A stretch of 64,000 nucleotides of DNA from Paragonimus westermani (taxonomy: Eukaryota > Platyhelminthes > Trematoda > Plagiorchiida > Troglotrematidae). Under the pieces are notes generated by a model, which worked only from the letters and a program-made list of their open reading frames with translations, searched no databases and was not told where the DNA came from. This document shows, in pieces, positions 28,601 to 43,600 of this stretch. Positions within the stretch are counted from its first letter, which is position 1, and each line of letters starts with the position of its first letter. The translations under genes were made by a program, and so were the position numbers. The DNA lies in contig QNGE01000893.1 in NCBI GenBank assembly GCA_008508345.1, positions 1 through 64,000 on the forward strand, in the 5' to 3' direction.

Positions 28601-31600
28601 ATAACTTACTGTCATCAACCCTAATTAAACTTCGGTGAGATTCAAATCACTGACAAGAATCGCATGTCTGCTTGGCATGTGTCAGTGTGGCGGAACTCTT
28701 AACGGTGGTAGCCTGAGTATCTGCGTTAGTTGGTAAACTAACGATATCTCAATGACAGTCACTGAAAAGGTTAATTCAGTGATTTACATCTTTATTGTTA
28801 AGATTGGTGTACAAACTTAACGCATTGCCGCTCGTCTGGACCGTGTCCTGTCCTGTTCAATTGTGTTGTCCTCTGTTCCGATTCGGGTCCAACCGCATCA
28901 TGCGTGCCTGTGTGTAGAACGCACTGGATCACACCCAATTGGCAGTGTGCAGATAGCGACTGCGCGCGTGCGTGCGTGCGTTCGGATGTGGAAGAGCATT
29001 AGGGCCGACGAATTAGAAAAACACGTTATGAGCAAGTTGTAATACTCCACGTTTCAACCACCTCGGGTGGCCCCCCTCAGGACCGCGTGACACGTGATGG
29101 GCAGCGTGAAGGGACGATGCGACGGCTACAATCAGTTTCGTTGTGAATCTTCGTCCGGAGATCAAAAGTATCATTTCAACCTGGTTACCCATTCATCTTA
29201 TTGTGTATGTGGAATCCACCGAATGGTTCAGGACAGACTGTTCCCGCAGGATTTCCCAAACAGTTAACGCTGAAATCTGTCAGCACAGTCTACTGTCTAG
29301 AACACCAAACGCCTTCCACGTGATATGGTGTGAGATCTCTACACTTTTGGTATCACTTTGTAACTCATCTGATTGAGCACATACCACTTTGATCCAGGAG
29401 ATTGCGAGATTTTTCATAATTAAGCCGCATTTAAAATAGCATATCTGCCGCACGATCTTTCAGTGTTGGTTGGCGGCATTCGTTTCAGATAAGCCTGTCA
29501 CAGTGACCAAAGCCAAAGGACACCACCATCACCGCAAGTGGCTTATGCTGCACCGATTGTGGTTCCAATCACACACGACGTATCTAATACAAATCCGGAG
29601 GAATAACATCGGAAGGTGTGTAAGCTAGCCTTTGTGCCCAGCTGGCGAATGCTGATTAGCCAGTTGATAGGCCAACTCGAGATTGAAACCCCCTAACTCT
29701 CGAGAAATCAACGGAGAGACTCGAATATTAAGATCTGAATTGAGAAGAAAAATATTGAAGATGTGGTTCAGTGCGCAAATACATGCTAATGCACTCTAGA
29801 GAAGGCGAAAAGAAAGGAAGTTCACGGCTGGACTGGAAAAAACAAACGAAACATTCACGATACACCACACCGCCGAAACCAAAGAAAAGGAAAGTCAGAA
29901 TGCTACAGACACCAAGGTTTCTGAAAAGGGGAGCGGGTGAGTTACTAAACGATGGTGTTCGTTGGTGGACGCGAACAAATGAAAAATGAGCATAATTGAT
30001 ACAACCTACTGAAGCCTAACGTACATGTTGCTCCTTGGCTGACAGTGTACTGTGAGTGCTGGTGATCTACTAATCCCAAACAGTGAGCGCAGTTGTGGCC
30101 GTACACATCACAACGCCATATAGTCGTCACCAAGATCTATGGCGACCATTGTTCCCTTGAGCGTCGCGCGCCTCCGTTCTCGGTTTCACAGTCATTGTTC
30201 ATCAAAATTTCGGACGCCCGATCAGATCATGTTTCTTCAAACCGTCCGGCTCGACGCTAAGTCTTCTCAAGATCCTGAATCAATGTTACAATGCGGAAGA
30301 CTTACCTGAATAACATCCTGGTGCCCAGCGTCTGACCACCACCACCTCGCTTATCTGATTTCACCTGCCCGTACAGCAGCCCATTCTGCGGACGTGACCT
30401 AGCCAACGAAGCTGATTTAGCATCAGCGTGTTTTCATTCTCGTCAATGCCCGCTCGCTATACTAACTTGGTGTTCGGTACCACTTCCGACTACCGAATAC
30501 CCAAGATGTGTCTTGGACATTACAGATAAGAATGGTTCAGATAGCACACGTTCCGCTAGTAAAATGTTCGAGTTTCACTGCCGTACAGTAATATAGACAG
30601 CACCATTGAGCGGCGGACACAGAGCCTAGTGGCCATCTTCAGGGTGTGATTCTACCAGGCACGTCTTTCAAGATGTCCGAAAGCAGCACTTGCCTTCGCC
30701 ACGCAAGCTCGTAACACACGGTCCGCGGTTAAATCTGTAGATATTTTGCTACCCAAGTAACAAAAGTCCGCAGAGCTGTCGACATTGTCTCAATTGGTGC
30801 AGATTTGAGGTGCACATGTGAAACAGCACCTCCATCCGGAAGGGGCTGAAAGAAAGAAAATGTCTTACCTGGGTTGATTTCCAATTCAAACTTGGGTGCC
30901 ATGGTCGCAAAAATCATGGTCAATCGCTGTAGTTCATCTTGACTGTGTATAAACAGCTCGTTGTCGTCTGTAAACAGTAGCATGCGCATCGCTGAGGTGT
31001 GTAGCCGGGTTGGGGTGCCAAAGCGTCGAATATTTAGCTGGCGTCGATCAGTCTGGCACTCAACCTCAACGCCGTATTCTGCCCAATCCTGAAAAACAAC
31101 TGTTAGCATTGCAGTCAAATATAAACTAAATAGGGTTGTGACCAGGACACAACCCTGCTTCACGCCAGTGGCAATGTCAAAATCACCAGAGGTCGATTCA
31201 CACGATTATACCTTCACCTTCACGTTCACACACAAACGATCTAATCATATTGACGAACTTACTTGGACATCCAAACTTGCCAAGCACGGTCCAGCCCTTT
31301 ACTATCACCAGGTTATTAATTAACTTTCAATCAGAAATTATTCTCCAAATTTGCCTCATTCTACTTTGCGAAGCCTTTGTAGGTTGGCAGACCGTTGATT
31401 GTGTAGGCTACTTTTGGGCTCGCCGTTTTTGATTAATTTTTTGAAGGTGCACATTTTTGACATTTTGTCCACTCTGCCCGGAACAGTGTATGCCATTTTT
31501 GCTCGTGTATAACCCTCCACTGCATTCTGTAACAATCGATTTTTGATAAACGCATGCCGTGATACACGCATCCTACTGTATTATTGATTTAACCTATGGT

Positions 31601-34600
31601 CCTTTTAATTATTCCAGCTCATCGCTTCCCTGCTGTTACCACTGGCAAACTGTGCAGACTATCTGACAGCCTATACGCTTCAGCGGCACTGTGGAATCGT
31701 TGTAATGCAACGCGTGTTATGGCGGTTGTCTAACCTAAGCGAAGATGATTTCAGAGACCGCGTAAGTGTGCGCACGTTTGAACTGGAATCCAGTGGCTTC
31801 AGCGAGTTGTGTATGTATCAATATTCTACTAGTTTGCCGGATCCCTTTGAAAGCTTTCCGAGATATATTGTTCAAATGCTAATATTTTAGTTGCTGCAAT
31901 CGACTATTGGCGTACTAGTCAGCATTGCTCTAATATATTGTCGCCCGTAGCTGAAAATCAGTCAGCCACCAGCGACATAACACGTTTGAATTGCGTTGCT
32001 CGGGCACCCATACCAGGAACAAGAAGATGGTTTCATTTATAAGTCGTCTTCCAGTTCGCGTTAAGATGAACTTTTCTCCTTCGTAGGCTTGTTTTGTTTG
32101 CTAGTTCACTCCATGGCACTGGCATCTTTTTGTCGAATATGGAGTGCAGTCGCGTATGCACACTTCAATGGTACATTGAATGATCTTCATATAATTGGCT
32201 TTTCCCATTGTCAGGACCACCACCCATAGGTACGGCTCAAAGGTGAAATGTTAATGATTATAATGATGATAACGATGGTGCTGATGTCGATGGTGATGAA
32301 ATTGCATACAAGTGATCAGGAACCACGTAGAGCATTAGTCTGTCTGAGCTTTTGAAACGTGCGTCCTGGTTCTACCTTATCGCCTTCAGTGCCGTCTGTG
32401 CAGATGCATTTCCGATACAAGTGTTAATTCATCTCTTTAGGCGTTTATGCATAGGCCAACTTATCCAATGTCATTAGACTGCGCTCAACTCATATCTGAA
32501 CCCGCGTAGTTTATGTTACTCCTGGTATGCCTTACGCGCACCTTATGAAACGGATAATCTTGCGGTAATTGAGCGGTTCTGCTGACATGTTGGTCAATTG
32601 TATCACCTTAAATCAAACTGTTCGTTGCGTCTCTTACTCGTAGATGATGTCGTTGGTTGTTCATGATAGCATTCCAGGACATCTATCTAATTAATGGTTT
32701 ACTTATTATGCGGTAACCCAGAAATTGTCACTAGTTATTCTTCAACATAAAAGGACCTTTATGGTGCAAAATTCCACTGTGCACTTGCGGTGTCTGGTTT
32801 TAACAGACATTTAATCTTTTCATTACTTCGCCTACTCAATCGAGTTTTGTTTTCTTCTGTCGGCTATCAGGATTCGCGGATTTTTGATGTGATCACAAGT
32901 CTTCGAGTACTTACCTACAGGCTATCCGACTTGGGCATTGCCTACAGTCTTTTGCCATTTCTGACTTCTTCGGATCCTTCTAACCAATTTCAGTCGCCAC
33001 GACAACCAGACTGGGAATCATTTCCTTTGACCGAGGTGGCACCGTCATCGGATAATGTTTCTGCGACATTTTTTATTGCTCAAGTGGACAAATTGCACTG
33101 CACGTTGTTACTATCTGCCCTTTCTCCTCCGCATGGATCTGCGGGGGTTAGTTTTAATGGACGTATGTTAGCTTTAAGAAATTTGGTGAAACAGCTGGAG
33201 GCTTCGAAAGTAACCCTCGACTCCGAAACTCACCAAACTCGTGTGGATGGGGAGCATGTGTCTGGTGGTTTTCGACGTAGGCCGATGGGCCAGCTATCAT
33301 CGGCTACTTTGTTGGCATCAGAAAATGCTGCCTTCTTGGTTCGCAGAGGAAAACGCCGTGCAATTCGCTTTGAATTTTTAATGAACTGGTTCCGAGAGAA
33401 GGAAGTTATTCTCAAATCTATGCGTAAGAGTTCAGCTTCACCTGTGGGCTTGGACGATTTATGTATTTCCTTTTCCCTTATATTTGATCATTCTCATTTG
33501 CATCGTATTTTCGAAACCTCACACTTACACAGCTACCAGAACTCATCCAGTTTGCCAGAAAAATTGATAAAGACCTCATGTTTCGTATGTCTTCTAGTAT
33601 GTAATTTATGGACTGCTACCAGAGAATAAGTATACTTACACTGATAAAAATTACTGTTTCACCCGCAAGATCGATTTGCTTTGATATATCGTAGACTGAC
33701 TGATTTGCAGAACTCATTTAGCACTTCTTCTTAAGACTGTCCGGTTGTACATCGAAATCTCAGCTGTTCTGCTTTTGTTTATTCACGAATGGAAGTATTC
33801 TCACTTTTTACATTCAACCTTGAGCCACCTGGTATTATACCAGTGTTTCACAATGTTGCAGTCCCTTGCACATTCTGGAAGTAGATGTTTTCCACACTAT
33901 GTTAAGACCTAGGGTGAAATTATATCCGCTGTCTTCTAATCTGTGACCTAGATGGCATGATCCCCGGTTGTTTATTGGATTAAGATGAACCATCTCAATC
34001 AGTATTTCAATGATATTCTGTTTCCGCTATATTTGCGGGAGTTCGTTTGAGTCTACAGATCGCTGTTTAGTCCACACCCTATAAGATTTATATCGGTGTA
34101 GAAAAAAATTATCACTGACTGACGCGGCAATAATGAGAAATATTCCAAGATATTCACATTTTAGTTATTCGCGTCGGTTATACATTGACACTTCTGATTA
34201 TACGTAGCCAGAGCGTGGCAACCAAAAGAGCCTCTATTCTTCTTGTATATAACATCGTAAGACAGTGGTTATTTTTTCAAAAACTTCTGTGCCAAGAGAA
34301 ATGAACGATAGTGTTTGACCGACATAACCCCTATAAATACCGAAAGCTCATGGATTTGATTGAACCACCTACCTTAACGAATCAAAAAACCTGGTTCCGA
34401 GACTACTTGGGCAGTTAATGCCTTCCCCCCCATACGCTAATGTTGTTGAATAGTCTTTATGCGCCGTGATGCCTAATTGAAATTGTTGCTTTTTACTCAA
34501 AAAGAGTGTTCAGTACTTCCACCATGAGTCACCGGACCATCCGGGCTGTTACATTGTCTAGTAATTCGCTTTTGGCTGTGATACTCTGTAACTTGACTGA

Positions 34601-37600
34601 ACGGACAGAAACTTACCAGTGTTGGTAACGAAGCACATCTCCAAACGGGTTTCGCGTGCGATCGTGGAACGAACGTCGGCAGCACAGTGTCTGCACATAT
34701 ATCCAGCGACTTCGGTTAGGAAACAGATTTTTTAGTTGTCCTGTGCTTGGAACATTAATCGTGAGTATACAAAAACCACCTAAAGGTAGACTGAGTAGAA
34801 ACCATCGAAGTGGGTGTTTACGTAATTTGACGAAGTGGCTCTAAACGTGGACATTCACACGTTAAATGTCTTCCACTTCAGTTTTAATCATCATCCTCAG
34901 TTTCATTTTCGTACTTTGCAAATTTTCGGGGATCATATGCTTGACTTAAAATGTTATTTGTGCATGATGTCCACGTTTCCCATAATATTATGAAGTGCAT
35001 TTTGTTCACCATCGTTTTTCATTGTGGATTTCCCCGAGTTTCACACGCTTGTATGGCTCTCTGATTTGATTCAGTCAGACTGCGGCCTCGCTCAACTGAA
35101 TTATTTTCATGAAATTTTCAGATTCATTTCTAGACCGGTTTGAAAACTGTGGATTAGATGTGATAGAAAGTGAACTTTTACTACTGCTTGTTGGTCGTGT
35201 GCTTGGTCTTTGCGCTCATGGTGTTTTCAGTAAGAGACCTGAATTGTGACACCCTGTTTGCTCTCCTCAAGGTGTTCATTAAGTGCGAATAATCGAACTA
35301 TGAGTGATACAAGTAACCAGACTGCTCGAACTTTGTATGAGATCGTCTGCGGAAAAATCGCATTTAATATCAGAAAACACACTTGACGCAAACGTTTGAT
35401 GAACACGAACTTAATCGCACGAGTTATATCGCTTTACGCATACGCTACGTAGGGTTCTTTTCTTCAATATTAGTACACGAAATAAGATAGATAGTGGACT
35501 TGTGAAGTGGTGGTATACTGACTAAAACGTCCAGAGGTTTGAACGATCCGATGCGTAAAAGCGAACAGATTGGTGTATAACTTTCAACAACTTCACTTGC
35601 TTAAGTGACACTAGTTAATAATTTTACGTGAAACTTTACTACTAACTATTCACGGCTTTCAGACCTCCATTTTTCTCACATGCGATTGTGTTTGTGTTCC
35701 TGTCATCAGTAATTAACGTTCTAGACAGCTATATACTTGTTTGTCAACCTAGATCAATTGAGAGAAACCCCTTTCAGAATGCTTAATGGAAACGTGATTC
35801 GTGATTTTCTGTTTGAATCGAAATTATGTACCATATTGTGACGTGTAAAGCCTGCCAGTCAGTTAACACATTTTCAGCTCCAGGTTGGGCTACCCGATAT
35901 GATTGTTACTGAAGTTTCGAGGTGACGTGTAGTTTGTGAATAATAGGTCGCACAAAGCTGGTCGTTGACCTTTTATTGCTAACAGTCAACTGAGCCTTGA
36001 CCGGCCGATTTGTAACAATGTTATTTAAGTTAGCTCAGAAAGCCTGGAGGTAATCAATTAGTAGAACGCTTCAGTTCCATGCAGTCACGAAGCTAAGTAG
36101 CGCATCTATAAAAATAGTCCAGTTTTAACGCGAGAATCTACATTATCATCCGGAATTAAAATGTTTGTCGACATTTTGAAATTCTACTGTTCTACCAAGC
36201 GTAGTGTTGGGTACATTACATGTGTATATCTTATGTAGTTAGCTACATAAGCTGGGGTACATTCTGCAGCAATTTTTCGGAAGTCGATAGACCCTACGGG
36301 GCAGAAAAGATGAAGGCAGGGGAAAGAAAGCGCCAAGTCGAAGTATTCGGAGAGTCATAACGAGCGCCGTTTAGATTCTTTCTTCACTACACTGGACAGC
36401 GTCCATGGTTGCAAATGCTCGTTGTCTTACGCGCCCCAGTCTTGAGGCTGAGAGCGTCTTACTAAACGTGCTTTAGTGGTAGGGTTTTCACGCTCCGAGC
36501 CCAAGTCATACGTCGGTCGCTATGGTGCAGCTTTCGGCCGAGCCCGTCACTCTCAAACAACGCGCGACGTGGCGAGCGGTGATTTTGCACTTATAAAACG
36601 CTTCCAAGCCAGCGATTACTTGGGCGAGATGATTGTACTCACTTACTGGCAGAGCCTGTTCACCTCAAAAGCATGTGAGCGAATTTCGGCGTTGCCGTAA
36701 CAGCGTTCCAACGACACTACCTTAATAATTCTGGGACACTGGCGATCAAAGGCAGACTACGTAGACATCGAAGGGACCAGGTTTCACAACCGCATCGTAC
36801 GATTGTTGGTACAGTGGCACTGTATATTGTATCATTTAACCGAAGACAGATCATACCGACGACACAGGTGACACAATTTGGAAAACGCCATCCGAGCTTC
36901 AGCTGTACGATTTGTGACTTCGTCGGTAATTCCACGGGCGCTCTCGGCTACCTCCAACGGCTTATCAGCAAGAGCGAGGACATGCACAAAACCTTGCCAA
37001 TTCTGCACCAATACCCAGCAAACATCACACTAAACTGACTAACTAAAACATTTATTCTCTCTCTGTCGTTCGACCCACCGTGTACCCTCAGGTGTTCGAG
37101 CATTGTCTTCTGGATACTCTAAATGTCACAGTTTGATTCCTGAAAGCATTTCCATTGGCATCTTCACAGTCTGTCAGAGCGCACCCTAGGATTCCGTTTG
37201 CTGGAAAATTGGACGAGAAATTGGAGACAGGGCAGCCTTGTCACGCCTAATTTGCTATGCCCTTGGTCGGCGATAAATTACCGTAAGAGTTGACCCCGCC
37301 CAAAGTCTGACAAAATGTTGACCTGGCAGTCGGCACATCTTTTTTAATAAGCGACCCTAGTTTGAATTCTTGGTGACAAAATCGAGGGCTGTTCTGATAT
37401 TCGAAAAGACAACGATTATCTGCCCTAATATGAATAGCCTTTTGCAATTACCTGGCGGACTATGAAGGTATGAGCAATACAGATACGGTGGGGGTAAAAC
37501 TCAGCTTGCTTTTTGCGGATATGTTGGCCACCCGTTAGGTACACTTGCTGCAAGTAACTCCGATGCGATAGAAATCAGACTTATCTTTCCGTGATTCGCA

Positions 37601-40600
37601 CACTACCTACGTGAAGTTTCTCTGGAAGTGGAGAGGATTCTAGTCAAATTCCAGTGATTCCGAGTGACTTTCCGACGCGAAATTTCCGGAACAAGGCCAT
37701 TAGCCCTGTGACGATCACTGGGCCCTCATCCAGGAAGACGAGAAAAGGGTTCCCCTGATCTGAGTTCCTTGTGATGTTTGGGTAACTTGATCTCGATTGA
37801 GACTTCCGTTTATGAAGGAGGATACACGTCAACGGACCAATGTGTGAGGCAAGTGTCCCAAAGCATAGTTAGCGGTGAAATTTATCAATTGAATTGTTAT
37901 TCAAGGCATTTTTCCCGGTTTTCTAAGTGTCGTTTCAGGTTACTGATGTGCTCACCGTTGGCTTTGAGGGTTGTCTCGCTCACACCGGGCTTCCTGCCAC
38001 CTGGTGGTAGGATGATATGGAAAAACTTACTGGAGTTCCCGATATTATTTGCATGTTCGATCCAGACAACAGCTGGTGTCGACCAGACCTCGCGGGCTGA
38101 ATATTCCGGAATATTCCGGTGTACGTCAAGAAGTTCTGTGGACTACACACAGGACCATCGGTCGGTAGCTGCACAGACTAACACGCGCGAAATAGTATCA
38201 CATCTTTACAGTACATGCTGGATTTGTGTCCAACCTGTTGAACAGGATATTATGTATTCTTGTGTATATCGTTTTTGAGGTGGAAATAATTATTGGAGCA
38301 GCTTCACATACAAGTAACGTCTGTCACATGGCTGATTCACTTCGGATGACATCAGTGGGTATGCAACAGTGAAGTTAGATGGTGTATTTGGTAGCGAGTG
38401 TTAATTGACTTCATTTGCGACGGTTAAGATGCTGGCTGGTCGTCTGCTGCACCGAACACTTTCTGCTGCCGACTGGTATAGGGTGCGAAGTACACGGATG
38501 ATGATCTGATGCTGAGAAATGAAATCAATCACTATAGGTCGGGTTTGCCTTCCGAGCTGCGGTCCACCCGATTCACGAAATTGGTAGCTGGAGACGTCAG
38601 GTGAGATTGTGACTAATCGAGCTTATTGACATGAATATTATCGTTGACGGACGGGGTTTTCTGCGAAGTGAATGTAATTAATGGTACGAAAGAGTAAAAA
38701 CCACAAAAAGGCGTTCTCGCTGATGGCATCTTACTTTTGTTTACAATTAGTTTGTTTGTCTACATGGCATTAACACTTCGATGTTGAATGATTAGGTATA
38801 GACGTAGTCGTTTTGGTAGCTGAGTTCCGTTCCCTCCGTTAAGATTTACGTCACAACTAACGCCTATTCTGCCGATGATCATATGGCGGTTGAATTTCGA
38901 CGTGCGCCACTAGTGCACTGCTGTCTGTGATGATGAAGGCTCACTGCCTAAAACTGATGGTCGTTAGGCCGTCACCGACGTCGGGTTGAGCCCAGCTTAT
39001 GGTTCACATGACTAAATCTGTCTCGAGTATTCACTAGACCCTGTTCTCTTCACAGGTCTCTTAATTTTGGTGTAACGGGTCCAACCAACTTTCTTCATGC
39101 GAATGCTTACAGCAACAGAGCTCTAGAATCTCTTCCCGTAACACTTCAGCTCATTCCTACATAATATCAGTATTTGATTTTTGTGGTAATCAGAAGTTGA
39201 AATGTTTGTCATTCCCTTTTACTTTCATTGAGATCCTTCTCTCACGACCACTGAAAAATTGATAAACACCTTGATGGTTTTACAGACAACTTGGATAACA
39301 CGGCCTACATGTCCACATTAGGACAGCTATTTCGCCTACTGGGTGAACGTATTACATCGGCAGACTTGACCGCGGTATGGCACCGGACAACGACTCAGCC
39401 AGGTGTAGCTGTGGATAACATACTGACTCTTCTCACTGATGTCGCCTCGACACGTTTTATTCAACCGCAAATGAATCATTTACTTTACCTGGTGGAAGCA
39501 GTGAGTTTTTGTGTCAAAGTGATTTTAATTATTGATTGTCGACGCTGTATCAGGCTGGGTTTTCAATGTTACCTGGCAATTGAGGCGTATGCATTATCAT
39601 TCCCCAATTATTATTTTCACCTTTGAACGTTTTTTACGTATTTTACCTATTCCCTAGTAGTATAGTATTTATTTATTCACTCCGTGCCATATTTGGGCGT
39701 TCGTTTTGCCTCCGCGGTTTTTTTTTCCTGAGAGTATTAGATGGTTCATGGAGACCTGAAGGTTTATTAGGTTGCTGGTGAGTAGCTGAAGGTTTTTATC
39801 TTGATTGAGCGTCACATACTTGACCGTAACTTGCTCATCCAGCTAAACCTTTCATCAGCCCTTACTGAACTGTAGCACTACGCTCGAAATTTGCCCTTCT
39901 TAGCTTTTGTCAGTGGTGCATATCTTCGGCGCAACCAGAATTTACACTTCGGTTCCTGTTCCTCGGCATCACTGACCTTACGTTAGGCACGACCGAATTG
40001 TTATGTACAAGCGGTCAGCCACCTTACCTTGTGCGTTCAGATCTTTCTCATGAGGAAGACATACTACTGATAAGCCGTCACGAAGTCAAACTCGAGTCTA
40101 GTGTTTGTTTTAGAGTGCTGACTGGAAGTCCCTACACATGCAGTAACCGACGACAAATTTGAGTGGTATTCAACGTGCACGACTTGTCAAGGGTTTTGTA
40201 TTTTTGTTTTACCGTTGAACTGTCACTGAGCTCGCGTAAACGGCCCTAATCAAATGATCCACGTCACACCTGAGCGAAATGTCTAGAAACCTTACCACCA
40301 GGTCCTTGATGAACTATTGTTGCTAAGTTTAAATGTTTTAGTGAAATATGTGACGTTTTATTCATACGCGCACTTTGTAGAGCTGGATAAATTTGAACAG
40401 ACAGGCTTATATGCATAGTTCGACACACAAAAAGAAGGAACCAATGGCGCAAGTGTCAATGTACCCTTCTGACGAACCGTCCCACGTGCGCCATGGTAGG
40501 GCCCGTCTGTTGAACTTGGTTGGCCGTATTGGAACTTTGACCAAGGAGGGATGGAAATTTGATCTGTGTGCCGAACTACTTTGGGACTTGGCGCATGGGA

Positions 40601-43600
40601 CGTTTTCTCGTGTAAACCGCGTCACTTCTAATCGTGAAAGTCGATCAGGATCGAAGGACTGTGCAAACACGGTGACGACTGAGCAAGATCTGTTGACGGT
40701 GATGACCGAGAGGTACCAACACCCCGAACCGATTGAAGCAGCCCTCGCTCAGCAACTTGTTGTTCTGCGTGAATTTCGTTGTTCCAGTAATGAGCAAAGA
40801 CTGCGTTGTGTGCGCTGGCTCTCGTCCGCAGTCGAGAACGTCAGTTTGGTGAGTTTTCTGTCCCCCGTCTTCTTCTAGTCACTAAGTTCACTTTATCCAT
40901 TATTCTGGAAAATAAACGAGTAAAACTCTATTGCTCGACTTATTTCATTATTTTATAATGTCAAACAATGGATGCGAATCCAGCTGCTTACTCAGAAATG
41001 TTTCCAGATGACCAAACAGTTACTGTCCATTGACTTCCTTTGCTTCATACTAAGTGTTGTCTGACTGAACTGCTCGCTTTGCAACTGTATTGCACACACG
41101 CACAAACATTCATGCTTGGTTTCTCTGTTTAAGCTAGGGAGTTTGCCAGCGCCATGAAATAATACTAGCTAAAAAGTTATTCACGGACTACATCCTTTGT
41201 TAGACGGGGTAGAATTGTATTTCTCCTACTCTATCGCCAGAAATCATTGAAAATCTAGAACGAAACCGTCATCACCAGCACAAGCAACGGCACAAATGCA
41301 TGGTAAAAAGAGCAAGCCCTAGGTAAGAAAAATAGAAACGGGTATCTCGGAACCTACCTAACACAACCATACCCATAATCGACTCTTCACCATCAAGGGT
41401 TCTACACTTTGCAGACGGGAACCACCCAAGCCACAAGTGAACCTCTATTAAACACTGAAAGTTAGGTGTTATAAACAAAACAGCCTTCCTACAGTTTTTA
41501 CTGCCCCGCGTCGTCAAATACAACTCGGCCAAATAACGCCAACAGTCACGCCACTGAATGCGTTCAGATGAAATCCTAATTTGTGAGCCGCGGAGACTCC
41601 AGCGTGGAAGACGAACCCGACCTTCAGACGCTAAACCTGAATGACCACATTTATCAACAATGGGTTATCAGTCCGACTCACACCCTATGCCGGTCGGCCA
41701 CAGCACTAGCAAAAGAGCTCGATGTACCAAACAACTAGCTTAACTCCTTATCATACTGCCCAACCATGAGATAAGAAGCCGAATTTATGGATGTACAACC
41801 GTATTGAGGAAATCACAGTCTGTCATTGGCTGATCGTATTAGCACATGCGAAGTCGCAAACGGCTAGTTAGTTGGTGCAATACAGAACAAATAAGTTGGC
41901 AAATAACGGAAGGCATAACATTGAGACTGTTCATCCAATCCTGTTGCGGTATCTTTAACGCGACATTTTGATTGACCTCCTGTCAAATCCGTTGTGTCAG
42001 GGTTTGGATAAGCGGTCAGTCGAGTAGATTTTCACCACCGTAGGTTATGTGCGAAAGCACCCTCTGATAAACACCGGAGACATGCCTGCCGTGAGCAACG
42101 ATTAATGGGTCACAAGTGCAGTCAATGTGGCTGCATGACCGTTTTAAGGAGGCAATTATTTTAACTATTCTGTTGTTAGAAAGCAGCATCCATCTTACTT
42201 TCAGATAATTTAGTAAGGCAGTTCCATAAAAGGTTCCATGCATTACATTTGTCAAAATAATTAAATAAAGCTTCGGTCTAGGTTATGAAGCCACACGGTT
42301 TCTGGCGGATTTTTGTCAGATGTTTCCGCCTTATATCCCTATGATAATGTAGCAGGGAGTCTAGCTTTATCTGCTTCTAATCTGGCGGTACTGTTCAGTA
42401 AGCAGCGGTTAACATCAGTTTTCAACCGCAGTACTAGCGTAGTGACTGGCTGTACGCTCAAATATGATTACCTAAATGTCCTTGTTCTAACCATAATCAG
42501 TTAACGCCTTCTGGCATGACGAGAAGCACAAAAGCACGAAGTGCTTTTATATCCCACAACATTACCTAGCTCGTCAATGTTGCTTATTGATCCATAGCCC
42601 CAGGGTCAGTCTTCGTTAATCTCTTAAAGTTGTTTTTTTTGTCATCACCACTATTGACGGAACCGTGAGAAAACGATTTGCAAGTTACGTCGTTTTTCCT
42701 TACTCTCAATGGACAACGATTGCAACGATCGTAACGATTGTCCATTGAGGAAATGACAAGGCTGACAGCATAGGTACCGAACAAGCGCAGGATAAAGCTC
42801 AGACGTTACAACCTCGAAGATCACAATAGCTAGATTGAAGCTACACGGTCCATTCATGAATCAGGCACTGTGACACACTGCACAGCGGTTTGTAGGTTGA
42901 AAAATATTAGATCCCAGAGAACTCTCTGGAGTTGTTGGACGTTAGAAGGGATTTTCCCGCTGGTAGCTCAACTAACAAGCGTAGCGGAGAAATCCGTAAA
43001 AAGCCGAAGTGCACTCTGTTGGCCGATTATGAGATTTGGCAAACAGGGAAAGCTAATGAAGTGGAACCGTTTTCACGCTGAAGAACACAAGCAGCATTTT
43101 CAAACTCATCTGTACTACTAACACAGGACGTCCCTCATTCAGTGAAGCTATCAACGAGGAAAATGTTAGGGCGCTCTGCGGGATACTTTGAGGATCAATT
43201 CAACCAATTGCCTGTTTTTACTGTGTCACTGCCACAAACCTGCAACTTAGTACCTTGGACGGTAGATTTAGGACTACCCACTAACACTGAGGTCTGCAAT
43301 GGCATTTCGTCTCTCAAACGTAATAGGGTTGCTGGCTCAGATGATCTATTGTCGACCCATTCCATGATAATGCCTTAGTAGACGCCTTAACTATGTTGTT
43401 TCAATTTGTGGGGATGCCGGAGTACGTTTATCTCTGTTGGGGTTACTCGACAATATTCCCCATGTTCGAGAACGGAGTCAGTGGCTCTTGCGGAAACCGT
43501 AGGGAAGTTAGCTTGATCTCAGTCACTACCGGGGTTCTAGCATCTATTATACCTCCTACATTCACTGCAGCTCGGGAAAATCAGAAAGGGTTTCTTCCTG

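Noticed and set aside
32790..33629. A 279-codon single-exon gene
   Set aside because: The first 27 and last 68 or so codons are intron read-through; the supported exon is 32871-33423.
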